Origin: Ceratodon purpureus
Lineage: Eukaryota; Streptophyta; Bryopsida; Pseudoditrichales; Ditrichaceae
Length of the DNA stretch: 64,000 bases
Direction of reading: 5' to 3'
Assembly: GCA_014871385.1 (NCBI GenBank)
Contig: CM026426.1
Coordinates: 49,897,263-49,961,262, forward strand
Part shown: piece by piece, positions 11,772 to 22,306 of the stretch
Layout of the letters: each line of letters begins with the position of its first letter
How positions within the stretch are numbered: the first letter of the stretch is position 1
Position numbers and translations under genes: made by a program
Notes under the pieces: generated by a model
What the model was told of the DNA's origin: nothing
The model's input: only the letters and a program-made list of their open reading frames with translations
The model's database searches: none

Positions 11772-12018
11772 CTGCCCCCTTGATTTGACATCCACCTTAC
11801 CTCCTTGCGTGTTTCATATCCTGGGTCTCCTTTAGGACTCCTTGCTTGAAACTGTTAGCTTGGGGAGACACTTGGTTTGGGTGGGGGGAATGTAAAAATT
11901 CTTCTCTCCATAAATCAATTTGTCAAGCATTTTTCAAATACACGAAGTGATATCAGATAATAATCTGTTGGTACTACTGGTCCTATTAGTCCAGAGACTT
12001 CCCTAATCATTCACTATA

Positions 12019-15000
12019 GATCCGGTTGAAGCGGTTGAACCGGTTGAAGTGGTTGCTCCGGCTAGAGCCATTCCGAGACTCGATACGAGAGAGTGGGCAC
12101 CATGGTTTACGGTCAAGCTCAAGGAAGGGTCACTGTCAATTAAGGAAGCCTAATGTGTGTATTGCAGGACGAAGCTTTCGTACGTGAAGTCTAGGTGCCT
12201 TCAACATTATGGTTGGGACCAGCCTAATCTCTCGAGGGTTTGCCAAAAGGCACCTACCGTAGTGAAGAGGAAGTTTCAGTTTTGCGCTGGAAAGATTCCT
12301 GGCCCTTTGACACAGGAGGAGATGGATGCTATGAGGCCAACATTCCCCGCGTCAGTTCAACGTCCGTGTTCTAGTGCTTCCACACACGGCACTCTGTACG
12401 GTGGATCAGAACCCTTGTACAATGATACCAAAGAGGACCGAAATGTCTCCAGTGCTGCACCTAATAGGGCCGGTTCGAATACCACTAGAAGCTTGCGGCA
12501 ACTGGACATGAGTGAAGCACTCCAGATCTCCAAGCGAAAGGAGCTGGACATGTTGTGGGCATCCTTCTTTTACAAAGCCAACGTCGCTTCAACGTGGCCA
12601 AGCACCCAACACTTATAAAGGCGGTGAGCACAACGTTGGCTGCCGAATTTGACAATAATCCCCCTTCCTATAACACGATGCAAACAACGCACATCAAGGA
12701 AAAAAAGAAGCAAATCAAGGCAAAGATTGATGAACGTACCAAAACGTCGACCGAGTTATACGGGGCTACCATTTGCTCTGATGGTTGGAATAATGTAAAT
12801 CACCGACCGTTGATGAATGTCATGCTAGTATGTCCCAATGGCGATGTATTTCTTGGGACTGTTGATATAACTGGCAAGAAGAAGTCAATGGGATACATTG
12901 CATGACAGATGAAGAAGTATATTCGAGAAATTGGCCCTCAGAATGTTGTACAGATTTGTACGAACAATGCAAGCAACATGCTTGGCGCCATGGATAATAT
13001 CCTAGAGGAGTATCCTCACATGTACAAGCAAGGACGTTGTGTCCATATTCTAGATCTTCTTATCGAGGACTGGGGCAAGGAACGCTTTGTGAAGGATTTG
13101 GTCGCCAAAGCTAAACACGTGTGTCATTACATTCGGAGAAATAATGTTCCTATGGCCCTTTTCCGCAAATTTGAACCCAAGTTGTCCTTGGTGGTTCCGG
13201 CTGAAATCGGATTCACTTGTAACTATCTGATGATAGAGCTCCTTATGGACATTAAATTTTCTTTGGAGCAAGTGGTTATGGCACCGGAGTGGTTCGAGTA
13301 TGTCAACGCTCTATTCAACCAAACCGAGGGGGTGCGTAATCATTCACGCCCAAGCCTAGTGTGTCAAACAATCTGTGATGATGGATTCTGGCATCGGTGT
13401 GACAACTTCAAGCACCTGGTGAAACCAGCCCTGGTAGCTCTCAGAACGTTCGATGGAAACCAGCCGGCAATGGGCAAGGCATGGGTTACAATGAGCAACC
13501 TTAAGGATCACGTGTACAGTCTCCGAGGAGACCCTTGCTTTTTCCCACCGGACATGGCAACAAGGCTGGAGAGGCGATTCGACCGTAGATGGGACATGAT
13601 GCACACCGATCTTCATTATGCCGCGGCGCTCTTGAACCCTTGGACCAAAAAACACCGCGGCTTACAAGCCATAGGAGAAGCGAAGGCGGCTCTCAATCGG
13701 GTGTTTCGTCAGGTGGGTGGGCAAATGGGAATTCCATTTGCCGAACTCGTGGCAGAGATTACCCAGTTTGACGAGGAACGAGGCCCTTACAGCCCCGAAG
13801 TTACCATCTATATTGCAGCAGCAAATCTGGAACCCCATCAATGGTGGCAAAGGATTGGGGGGGGGGGGGCTTGGAAATTATTGCGAAGCGCATTTTATCT
13901 CAGGTCTGCTCCGCCTCATCGTGTGAACGGAATTGGAGCATGTATTTGTTTGTCCACAACAAGTTACGCAACCGCCTGGGGGTGGAGAAGTCTGAGGCCT
14001 TGGTCTACATTTATGTGAACAGCAGACTCCTCTGTGAACGCCCAAAGCCCAACCCCCTCAGATGGTACAAGAACAATGCATGGTCAAAGGAGTCAGACCC
14101 GGAGAGAGATCCAAGCGAAGAGGACGGAGATGACGACGATCATTACATACCGGATGACCACGCAGACGGCGAGGATGATGATGTCTGGGGACATGATCAC
14201 GATGACGTTAACATGAATGGGCCCAACGACGGTAATGGCAACGGGGGTGATGACGCTAACCGCAACAATCCTCGTGAGCGCAACAACCACGATGATAACG
14301 GTGATGTGTACGACTTCAACAATGAACGAGAATATAACCAAGGAAACCCAGACATGAACATCTACGGAGACGAATACCCACACTCCCGGTTTTCGATGAA
14401 GCGGCTAATGCAGAAGGAAGAGACGCACGTGACGAAGGAGATGCTATTCCAGTCCATATCAATCCCGATAACAATGACGGGGTTGCGGATGATTCCTCCA
14501 GCGAGGACGATCTTGGCAACGATAACCATGCTGGCGATGATGACGAGGACAATGATGAAGGGGGTGATGGAAGTGATGGACGGGGTGGAGATGGACCTCA
14601 TTGGACCGGTCTCGTTAGTGGGGACGGCAACTGGAGAATAGGTTCGGCACAAAGAGACTCAAGCTTGCTTCAAGAGATTCTTCCTGCTCAGGATAGAAGG
14701 ACCCTTCACGCAATCCCCGCACGGACTATGCCTTCATCGCAATCCACTGATATGGGGGGTAACGAAGCAGATACAATTGTGGATGGACCACGGGTTCAAT
14801 GGGCGCAAAAATAGCTAGACTCCTCAGATCATCTGCAGCGGCGAGGCCTTCACTCAATCGAGCTGGTGGTAGTCCACGTGGTGCCTCCATTGTCAACCAA
14901 GACGCCGTGGCGCCAGCTATAGACGACGCGATACAGAGTGTGGCCCTGCGTGGTGCAAAGAAGTCTACAGACAGGGTTGTTAGGAAACCACCATCACAAG

Positions 15001-15446
15001 AACCTCGTGGAGGAACACGAAAGACAAGCAAAAGAACCGGACCTGATCCCCATCCATTCTATAGAGGGTACACTGAAGGTGGGCCATCTTCTGGAAGTGG
15101 GGTTTTTCGCACACGCATAAATAGTGAGGATGGCATCACAGCCATCGGTAATGGAGGAAAGGAGAGGCCTATGAAGCGCCTAGTAAGTGCCTGAGATGGC
15201 GATACGGGGGACATTTCCATCCAAGTGCGCAATATTACATCGGAGGTGGAAGGAGAGGTACGAGCTCCAGTGGTCGGTGATCCTGAGGATGAAGGTGACG
15301 ACGATCACTCAGAGGAAGAAGACCCGGATTGCGATGAGGCGCCAAATGACAGGGATGTGATAATCCGGCACGAATTGGGGCCGACTTTGGCTCGGAAAAG
15401 ACAATCTTCACGCAAGAAAAAGCCCCGCAAGACAAGGAGAGAGTAG
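12019..15446 (+). pseudogene. hAT transposase (BED-like finger, DUF659, hAT C-terminal dimerisation), decayed
   Basis: This is the element's transposase. It starts after a possible splice acceptor near 12019. A BED-like N-terminus has EWAPWF and CVYC...C (12090-12240), with a TAA at 12151. After a frameshift near 12590 comes the DUF659 core: ATICSDGW (first catalytic Asp), then LMNVMLV and GDVFLGTVDITG, a TGA at 12903 (CGA expected), and ICTNNASNM, where the usual second Asp is Asn. The frame continues to 14018 and changes at a run of G at 13857-13868. The hAT-C block follows (ERNWSMYLFVHNKLRNRL, about 13930-13985), then an Asp/Asn-rich tail and a basic end finishing at TAG 15446 (frameshifts near 14390 and 14800, TGA near 15192). 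The long acidic tail is unusual for the family. The family call is strong; this copy is not functional. Confidence 0.85.
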
Positions 15447-15775
15447 ACTGTGGTCTCTTTTTTAGCGCATGAAGTAGCAGTAAATCTAACCATAATATCT
15501 ACCGGCTAAAACCCCAAAAAAAATACTATGTTATTCTTAATGTTTTTTTTTTTTTTTTTTTGGTAGTACCTCTTATTACGTAGACATATACTGTTACTTA
15601 GAGACAACCTAGTTCATTATCGCACACTCGAAGGAATTGTATGGTTGTGCTCTGTATTATTTTTTGAGCGCTAAATGCGGTTAATATATTTCCATTGAGT
15701 CATTGACCACTGATTTCTTTTTGTATTCTGTTCAATATATGAGTATTACGTAGTCGAACCAGTATGTAACGCTGC
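15447..15775. other. Spacer between transposase and kinase genes
   Basis: AT-rich with a T run at about 15542-15562. I see no gene here. Confidence 0.5.
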
Positions 15776-16048
15776 ATATCCGGGCGCGTGCACGGGGACG
15801 GGCGCGTGAAGCGAGCAGGCGCTTACAGATAACCAGCGCGTGCAGGGTTATGGGCGCGAGCACGCGGGCACGGGCGCCTGCAGCGACGTCGGGCGCGGGG
15901 TGACGGGCGCGCATGCGGGCACGGGCGCGGGCAGTCTCCCCGGGCGCGTGCGAACGCGACGGACGGGCACGTGTGGAGTCCGTGTTCGGGTGCGTGTGGA
16001 GGCCTTGTACGCGCTTAAGGCGCGATCATCCTAGGGGAGCATAAAAGG
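15776..16048 (-). promoter_or_regulatory. Inverted GC-rich array plus TATA-like box of the kinase gene
   Basis: The same word is present in reverse orientation here (ACGGGCGCG repeats, 15780-15990), unlike the other arrays. CATAAAAGG at 16040-16048 is a plausible TATA box for the kinase gene downstream, which reads on plus. The orientation change suggests the array works in either direction or was inverted. Confidence 0.55.
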
Positions 16049-16220
16049 CTCCCCTTAACCTTTATTTTCTACTTTTCAAAGTCTCCTCTTCTAAGTGGCT
16101 CCTTGTCCTAGCTCGTGACTCCACGTGCTCTGCTTGGAACTGCAGGAAGCGCGAGCAATCAGATTGGGTGGGGAGGAACTTTTGTTTTTTTTTTTTAGTG
16201 TCCAATTTATTATTCCAACT

Positions 16221-17795
16221 ATGTCGCTCTCTCGTGGATCCGGGAAACGTCTCGCGTACTTAGATCTTGATGCTCCTGTAGATGAGGTGGTGGAAACCTC
16301 CACAACACCATGTCATACAAGCTCGAATCCGTCATCGAGCTCCTCGGGAAAGAAGAACCGGAAACGGGCAAGTGAGAAGGACCCAGACTACCCATCTCCT
16401 CGGTACCAGGATTTCGTTAGAGAGCTAGCATTGGAGTGGTACGGATGTCGTAAACGGGAGGCGATTACCCGTACATATGTTGACAAGGGAGAGTCAAGAA
16501 TTTAGGCATTAAAGGAGTAGTAGGAAGAGTATTTGTGGAAGAAGCTGCAGAGTTCCGAGAGATATAATGATTGTATTAATTACTATCATTTCCCTAAGTG
16601 GATGGAGCAATAAATAATAACAAACACTACAACATTGTGCATGTCTTTGAGTGTGTCAACAAGAAGCTGACGGAGGGCTACTCGCAGGCCCAGAAGGAGG
16701 AGATAGTGAAGCTTAAATATGTCCAAGATTCGCGCACGAGATTCTCGAGTAATAGGACGAGGGTGAGGCCATGGCTTGAAGCTGGACTGAAAAGCGAAAT
16801 GGATAAATACTTGTGGGGAGCAGTGGTCTCGGTCCCGAGGAACGTCAAGTTGGTTCGGCTGTCAGGCATAAGGGAAGGCGGATATGGTAAAGTCCGAAAA
16901 TTACGTATTGTTGGCATGGAAACCATACCTGAGACTTGTGTCTTTGCGGGGAAGATGTCCAAGGCTACTGTCAAGACCCAGAAGCGGTACGAGACATCAA
17001 TAGAAGCCATGGTTTGCAGGATTGACCATCTCGACGTTATTAAGTTTTTTGCGGTCAATGACTGGACGATGGAAGCCTACACGCTTTGGTGGAATGGGGA
17101 TTGCCTTCAGAATTTTCTGAACAGGTATTATTTAAATATCTCGGAGGGTACTCAGAACCATAACATCCAGAAGCAGACAGATCAGCCCATGGAAACACGT
17201 GACCGTGTTAAGGCCTTCCGCACCCATAGGGCCAAGCTAGCTTGGGCAGAGATCTGTATTATGGACCGGGTCCATAAGGGGTATTTGCAGCATAATGACA
17301 TCTCCCCGGGAAATGTCTTGCTTCACTTCCTAGAGGATAAAGTGAGCAAAGTTTACATTGGAGTATACGATTGGGGCATGACAAGTCGCACTTGCGAGAC
17401 AACTCCTTTAAGGTACGGTTATCCAACTGCAGCGGAGCGTACGGCTGCCTTCAAGGAACGTGGTACTTTTGTCGCTCTGGAGTTGTGGTACACTTATGGT
17501 AAGCCAAATTTGGAGACCTCATTGGAAACTCTAAGGAGGAGACATCTATATACGCAGGCTGCTGATGCGTACTCGGTTGGAGTGGTAGCAAATTACAAAT
17601 ATGATTTGGAAGGACGAGGACGACTTCGACCTTTTCAAGGATGCAGCGGGGAAGGTTAGATTTGCAGTGGTGTTGAAGGAGCTCACAAATCCCGATCCCA
17701 AGAACCGCTCCACCTTGCAGTTGGCCCACGCTACTCTAACATCCCCTCCCTACAATTTCCAGATCTCAGAGTGTTGTTATCGCAAACATATTTAG
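16221..17795 (+). pseudogene. Atypical protein kinase carried by the hAT element, two frameshifts
   Basis: ATG at 16221 opens a Ser-rich leader. Stops in this first part are TAG (16503), TAG TAG (about 16518-16523) and TAA (about 16611), all where Gln codons would fit. After a frameshift near 16600 the kinase domain follows: glycine loop IREGGYGKVRK, a VAIK-like FAGKMSK, a catalytic loop HNDISPGNVLL in place of HRDxxxxN, a metal-binding DWG (GVYDWGM) in place of DFG, and ADAYSVGVV. A second frameshift near 17595 leads to the C-lobe end (ELTNPDPKNRSTLQLA), closing at TAG 17795. The key Lys, Asp, Asn and Asp are all present, so the ancestor could have been active. It lies inside the hAT ends, 0.6 kb from the right TIR. 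Its target is unknown. Confidence 0.78.
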
Positions 17796-17974
17796 AAGTA
17801 CGCAAGTAGTGACAACAATATGATATTCCCAGTTCTCCATAAGAGGGGACATTCTTTGTAAGTGGTTTACTGCCACAATTGTGCAATACTTTTCAATAAA
17901 CATTGCACTTTCCAATTGCCCTCTCCTGAAATACATGCCCTCTCTTGTGATGTTGCCCGAGGTCGCTCTTTCCC

Positions 17975-18300
17975 TACTAACCTGCAGCGTTTGCGCCCGA
18001 CCGCCGGCGCCCGATGCAGCGCACTTGCCCGAACGCACGCGCCCAATCTAGGCTCGCGCCAACATGACCGCGCCCAATAACTTTGGTCGCGACCGTCAAC
18101 TGGATCGCGCCCGCCGCGACGCTCGCGCCCGTTTGCACGCGCACGCTTGCGGCCGAAACGACGCAAGCGCCCTCGCTCTCCCGCACTCTTCCACGCGCCC
18201 GTGACATCGCGTTCCCGCGAATGCTCGCGCCCGTCGTGCACTCGCCCACATGCACTCGCCCGTAATCGCGCTCGCGCCCGCACTAATTCAGCGCTAGGTA
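17975..18300 (+). promoter_or_regulatory. GC-rich array near the right end of the hAT element
   Basis: Repeated CTCGCGCCCGT/CACGCGCCCG words as in the other arrays, lying between the kinase gene and the right TIR with no gene downstream inside the element. It may be a subterminal recognition region or the remnant of another promoter. Confidence 0.5.
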
Positions 18301-18411
18301 ACTTCGTTTTACCCTTACCGTGAGTCATCTGGTCAACGCCCTTATGTGAAGGACACGGGGGTGTGTCTTGTGACCATGACGGACTAACGGACTAACGGAC
18401 GGTCGGTCTAG

Positions 18412-18424
18412 TATGACAACCATG
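18412..18424 (-). repeat. Right TIR of the large hAT element
   Basis: TATGACAACCATG, the inverted copy of the left end with one mismatch. The next 8 bases (18425-18432) repeat the left flank at 7 of 8 positions. Confidence 0.85.
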
Positions 18425-18432
18425 CAAGTGAT

Positions 18433-19157
18433 GTCATAAATGCAAATGTAGAATGTGATATTTAGAAGACTAGTTTAATTTTTTTTAAATATTATAAAAG
18501 ATATGAAATAGTTTATTTTAAGTTATATTAATAGTAATTGTATTTTTTTAAATTTTTAAATTATTATTTATTGAATTAATGTTTTTAAATATCAAATTTA
18601 CAATGTAATATTTTGATTTTTGAATTGATATTTTTTAATAATTTGTTCAATTTAATTTTAGTATCCATCAATATTCAATTTAATCTGCACATTTTCCCAT
18701 TCATATATATGAATTATTAAGAATAAATATAAAATTAATTAGTAACCTTGCACTGTCCAGTTCAGGTTTTCAATATTTACTCATTTTTATATTTCATTAT
18801 CTCATTAATTTTTGCTTTCATTGCATATTTTTATTTTTCAGGCCTCCAATTGCATTCCTTTAAATTAGTTCTTTTCTCGCCTGATTGATCTCAATTCCTT
18901 TTTTTTTTTTTTTTGGTTATTATCTGTTTTTTTAAAAGGTTGAAAGTCTAATCACTATTATTCATTAGCATGTATTTATTGTTTTCACACACTATATTAA
19001 TTTCTTAAAATGATTTTTTATTTTTATTTTTTTCATTTTTTATTTATTTTATTCTGAAGTTTCTACCATACTGTATTGGTTTTCATGCCATATCCTTTAT
19101 ATTCTAGTTCGAGGTCCTAGGAAGGAAAAAAAATGCAACATGTAGCTTATTCTAGCA
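18433..19157. other. AT-rich non-coding DNA
   Basis: Very AT-rich, with T runs near 18900-18915. I see no gene here. Confidence 0.6.
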
Positions 19158-20482
19158 ATTCTAGAAGCACACATTACACAAAAGCTCAAACCCAATAGAG
19201 TTGATAAAGTCTGTCAAAGTTATCTGGAAGTGGAAGTTCATTTGCCAAAATGATCTCAGAGGTCCTCGAAGATGAAGTGGAGTTGAATTTCCGAGATGAG
19301 GGTTTGTAAACTGTGGATGTCCATACACTCGCCATGGATGGAACACATCTACTATGACTCCTAGTACTCTAACACTCCTTTTGAGCAAGTGAACTGTTTT
19401 GGCATACCGGCCGGGTGCATCCTAGAGGGCACGGCTGTTAAAATGGAGGTAATCAGTTTCGTCTTCCATATTTTTCCAATATGCATCCTCGTTGTTTTCT
19501 GAGTCAGAGTAAGGCTCAGAGTCCGTTGACAGCTCCGTAGCTCTGTTTATCTCCTCAAGAACACGGTCTCGGTGTTGGGTATGAGCAAGCAGCCCCAATG
19601 TCCACTCCCTCTGCATGTCTACGTACTCTCTCCACTCCTATGATACGCACCGTAGCGTTGCACAGACATAGAAATTCTCGAGGTGACATTTTGAAGGAAA
19701 GAGCAATGGCCAAATGACTTTGGATACCACGTCTAGAGGCAAGGGAAGTAGTGGCATCAACTCCGAAACATATGCGTGTCCAGTGCAATGATCTTTAGGT
19801 AAAGGGACTCCTGCATCTCGTAACGCCAAAACCTCATTGTGCTCGCGCACAAACTCTAGGAAGTCCAAAACAGCTTCATGTCCATTGCCCAAAAGCCAGT
19901 CCTCCGTTTCTCCCTCACATGAGTGCCCATCTATGGCCATGTTGGCTGTGAAATCCTTCAACGAAGTGGTGAAAATTGCTTCTATGAGAACCCTCCAACC
20001 CGTCTGTATGGTCGCCATAAAAACAACTCGACTCCTACTACTTGAACGTAAATGCCAGAAGAGACTATGGTTACAGCTGCCGGACCGTAAACCAGGAAAG
20101 GCTCTCAGCAAAAGATACAATTATCGGAACACCGTTGGGAAGCAATTCCTTTAAGAACGACAGACCACCGCGGAGTTGCGGTGCGGATAAAACCGGAACG
20201 TCAGAGGGGACTCAGATTGAATACTGAGCACATAGAACTGATGCCGAGGCTTACATGGAGGATTGACGGTTGTTCCCGCGACTTCGTAGGGCTTCCATGT
20301 CCTGCATGCATGTCCTCTGCGCTTGCCGAGTGTGAACATGGACCACAAGTCCAATGTGGTAGGTATGAGGCATTCCATCGAGAGTAGGCTATTGTTTTGA
20401 TCTCCCCAAAGTTTTGAATATTGAAGTGCAGTTGTTCTGCCATCAGTGGGAAAGACTGAGACTTAACCGCAGCGTAGGACAA
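19158..20482 (-). pseudogene. Possible F-box-like protein, frame kept but with four TAR stops
   Basis: From 20378 to 19161 the minus strand stays in one frame for about 400 codons, broken only by TAA (near 20152 and 20118), TAG (near 19638) and TAG (near 19422). Each is one C-to-T step from a Gln codon. The middle contains LPLDVVSKVIWPLL and, 20 residues on, LRCVSQEWREYVD (read with Gln at the TAG), which has the spacing and residues of an F-box. An acidic stretch (TDSEPYSDSENNEDAY) follows. Another frame extends the upstream part to 20482. F-box proteins are substrate adaptors of SCF ubiquitin ligases; this assignment is tentative. It lies divergent from the CACTA-type gene at 20868. Confidence 0.4.
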
Positions 20483-20867
20483 CTCCCGACGTGGCGTAGT
20501 GCTCGTTAACCAGCATCACTCACCGTGTATGTGATAGTGGTGATGGGCCTCTTATCATCATTGTCAAACGTATATCGAAGGAGGCGCCGCACGGAGCTGA
20601 CTCACAGGCCAAAGAACAGAGCAACACACTGCTTCCCTCATGCGTATGTGTACTCTCTGGGGAGTCCAATTCGGTAAGGCGGAATTGATAGAGCATGGTT
20701 TAGACATTGTACTTGGGATGAATTTGTTGTTTAATTTCACTTGCACGAAGGTTGACTCTAGAGCATATGCAAGTGAGATGTCTTCAAGGGCATTTGTTTT
20801 TTCCGTAACACATTAAAAACAAATACTGACGGAACATATGGACTTACGTGGTTAGCGCTTGCAAAAC

Positions 20868-22085
20868 ATGGACGTTGCCAGCTTCATTGGTAGTCTTCAG
20901 GCCCATCTCCTCGCATCCTCATCGCAACACGCTTCTGGGTCAAGTACGCAGCATGCCTCTTCAGAAGTTCAGCCTATAGAAACATTCGGGTTGGACTCGA
21001 CCTAGGCTTCAACGGCCTCCATACTGGCTCATCCAACGGTCCAACAGGCGATGAAGGCGTCCGTGGCTGTGCAGACTGGAGCTCCCCCAGTACGCCTTGT
21101 AGGAGCTGCACGGAATTACGCCCAAGCTCCGGAGACTGCACTCAATGTTGGTGTTTCCTCGCACTCCACAATGAACGACAGTATTCCCGACGTACCTGTA
21201 TCGGCGGCCAATCGATCTACCTCGCAGGCGTCAATCCCTAACCAAGCGCTATACAAACAGAATGCGGAGTACGAAGGAGCGGGAGTCCACGAGGCCGGTA
21301 TAAGGCATGGTACTCAGAGAGAGACCCTAGTCCCTAGACGTAACATCACGTCGGCTTATGCTAGTACATCTGCAACGGGCGTTTACCGGAACTCTCTGAT
21401 GTCAGAGGGACGTACCGGGACCTTGCCAGTGAGTCTCTCCCCTTCAATCATATCTTCCCCGCCGATTGCCTTCACAAGTTCAGGTCTGGAAGGGAGCCAG
21501 AATAATCGCCGCAATTTCATGCGGAGACAGAGGAATGAATATGCTAGGAGTCAGAACGGGCGAAACAGACCAGATATAAAAGTACACATCCCCACGGACG
21601 CCCAAGGGAATGTGACGGCGCTGAAGAGTGTCCTCAACCGGACCATAAGGGATATCGCAAGAAGAGTGTTGGACGTGAGCATCAAGGAGTTCAACCAGCA
21701 CCCTCCCATGGCATTCCACCTAATCGAGCACGACGTACACAGTAAGTTCACATTTGATCCCCCTCTGCGAGACGGCTATATCAAGTCATACATGCAAGAT
21801 GCTCTGAGCTGGTCGCGATACCAGTGGCTAAAACACTGGATTAATAAGAAGGAGAGACATCCGCAGTGCCCAGAGAAACAATACCCCGCGCTTGTAGCAC
21901 AGTGGTCGTCGGAACCAGGTATGAGGGAAAGCAAAAGAATGACATTAGCGAGGGAGCAAAGACGTAGGGGGCCGACCGTTGGGATGGGCCCCCAACAGTC
22001 CGTAGCGGAAAGCAATATAATGGACTTCGGAGTTGGTGCCCAGCAGGAAATAAACACGCGATGCTATACAAAATGTGCTCAATAA
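20868..22085 (+). pseudogene. CACTA second-gene (Transposase_24/TNPA-like) protein, one TAG
   Basis: ATG at 20868 gives about 405 codons to TAA 22085, with one TAG near 21003 (CAG likely). A Ser/Gln-rich leader of about 170 residues precedes a conserved part with PDIKVHIPTDAQGNVTA, FTFDPPLRDGYIKSYM, SRYQWLKHW, YPALVAQWSSE and SKRMTLAREQRRRG. This W..L...W.S...S..M...R pattern is that of the plant transposase family often found as the second protein of CACTA elements (PF03004-like). The frame probably continues by splicing into the coiled-coil exons after 22.3 kb. It could belong to the same CACTA element as the TNP2 remnant at the left edge, separated by the hAT insertion, but I cannot show this. 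Confidence 0.55.
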
Positions 22086-22306
22086 CTAGCAGTTTCTCTT
22101 TCTTAGTATGTAGTCTGCATGCACGGTTGATATGCTCAAATTTTACAGTGTCGTTGACATGCTGTTTAAGCGTCTCTTTTTTCACTTTAGATGGTCAACC
22201 CTTGCATGGTAGCGATTGTCTTGATGTTCAACGCTAACGTTATATCACGCACTTGTCATACATCGGTTTTCTCTTGTGAGAGCAACCTCATGAAGATAAC
22301 CTTATA

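Larger units (their letters stand above)
5597..18424 (+). mobile_element. Large multigene hAT transposon (12.8 kb) with TIRs and 8-bp TSD
   Basis: The left end is CAGGGTTGTCATA (5597-5609). The right end TATGACAACCATG (18412-18424) is its inverted copy with one mismatch. Flanking 8-mers are TAAGTGAT (5589-5596) and CAAGTGAT (18425-18432), 7 of 8 identical, as expected of an old hAT target-site duplication. GGACGG words are clustered just inside both ends (5634-5690 and 18375-18410). Inside are four plus-strand genes: a coiled-coil protein (6162-6566), a RING-type protein (7287-9706), the DUF659/hAT-C transposase (about 12019-15446) and an atypical kinase (16221-17795). GC-rich arrays and TATA-like boxes precede each gene. 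All four genes carry stop codons or frameshifts, so this copy is probably dead. The matched ends and transposase make the boundaries solid; that all four genes belong to one element is inferred from their position between these ends. Confidence 0.85.

Noticed and set aside
10070-11783. Long Ala/Arg/Pro-rich frames on both strands through the GC arrays
   Set aside because: They follow the CGCGCCCG word in every frame and strand, with repeat-derived composition and no motif, so they are not genes.
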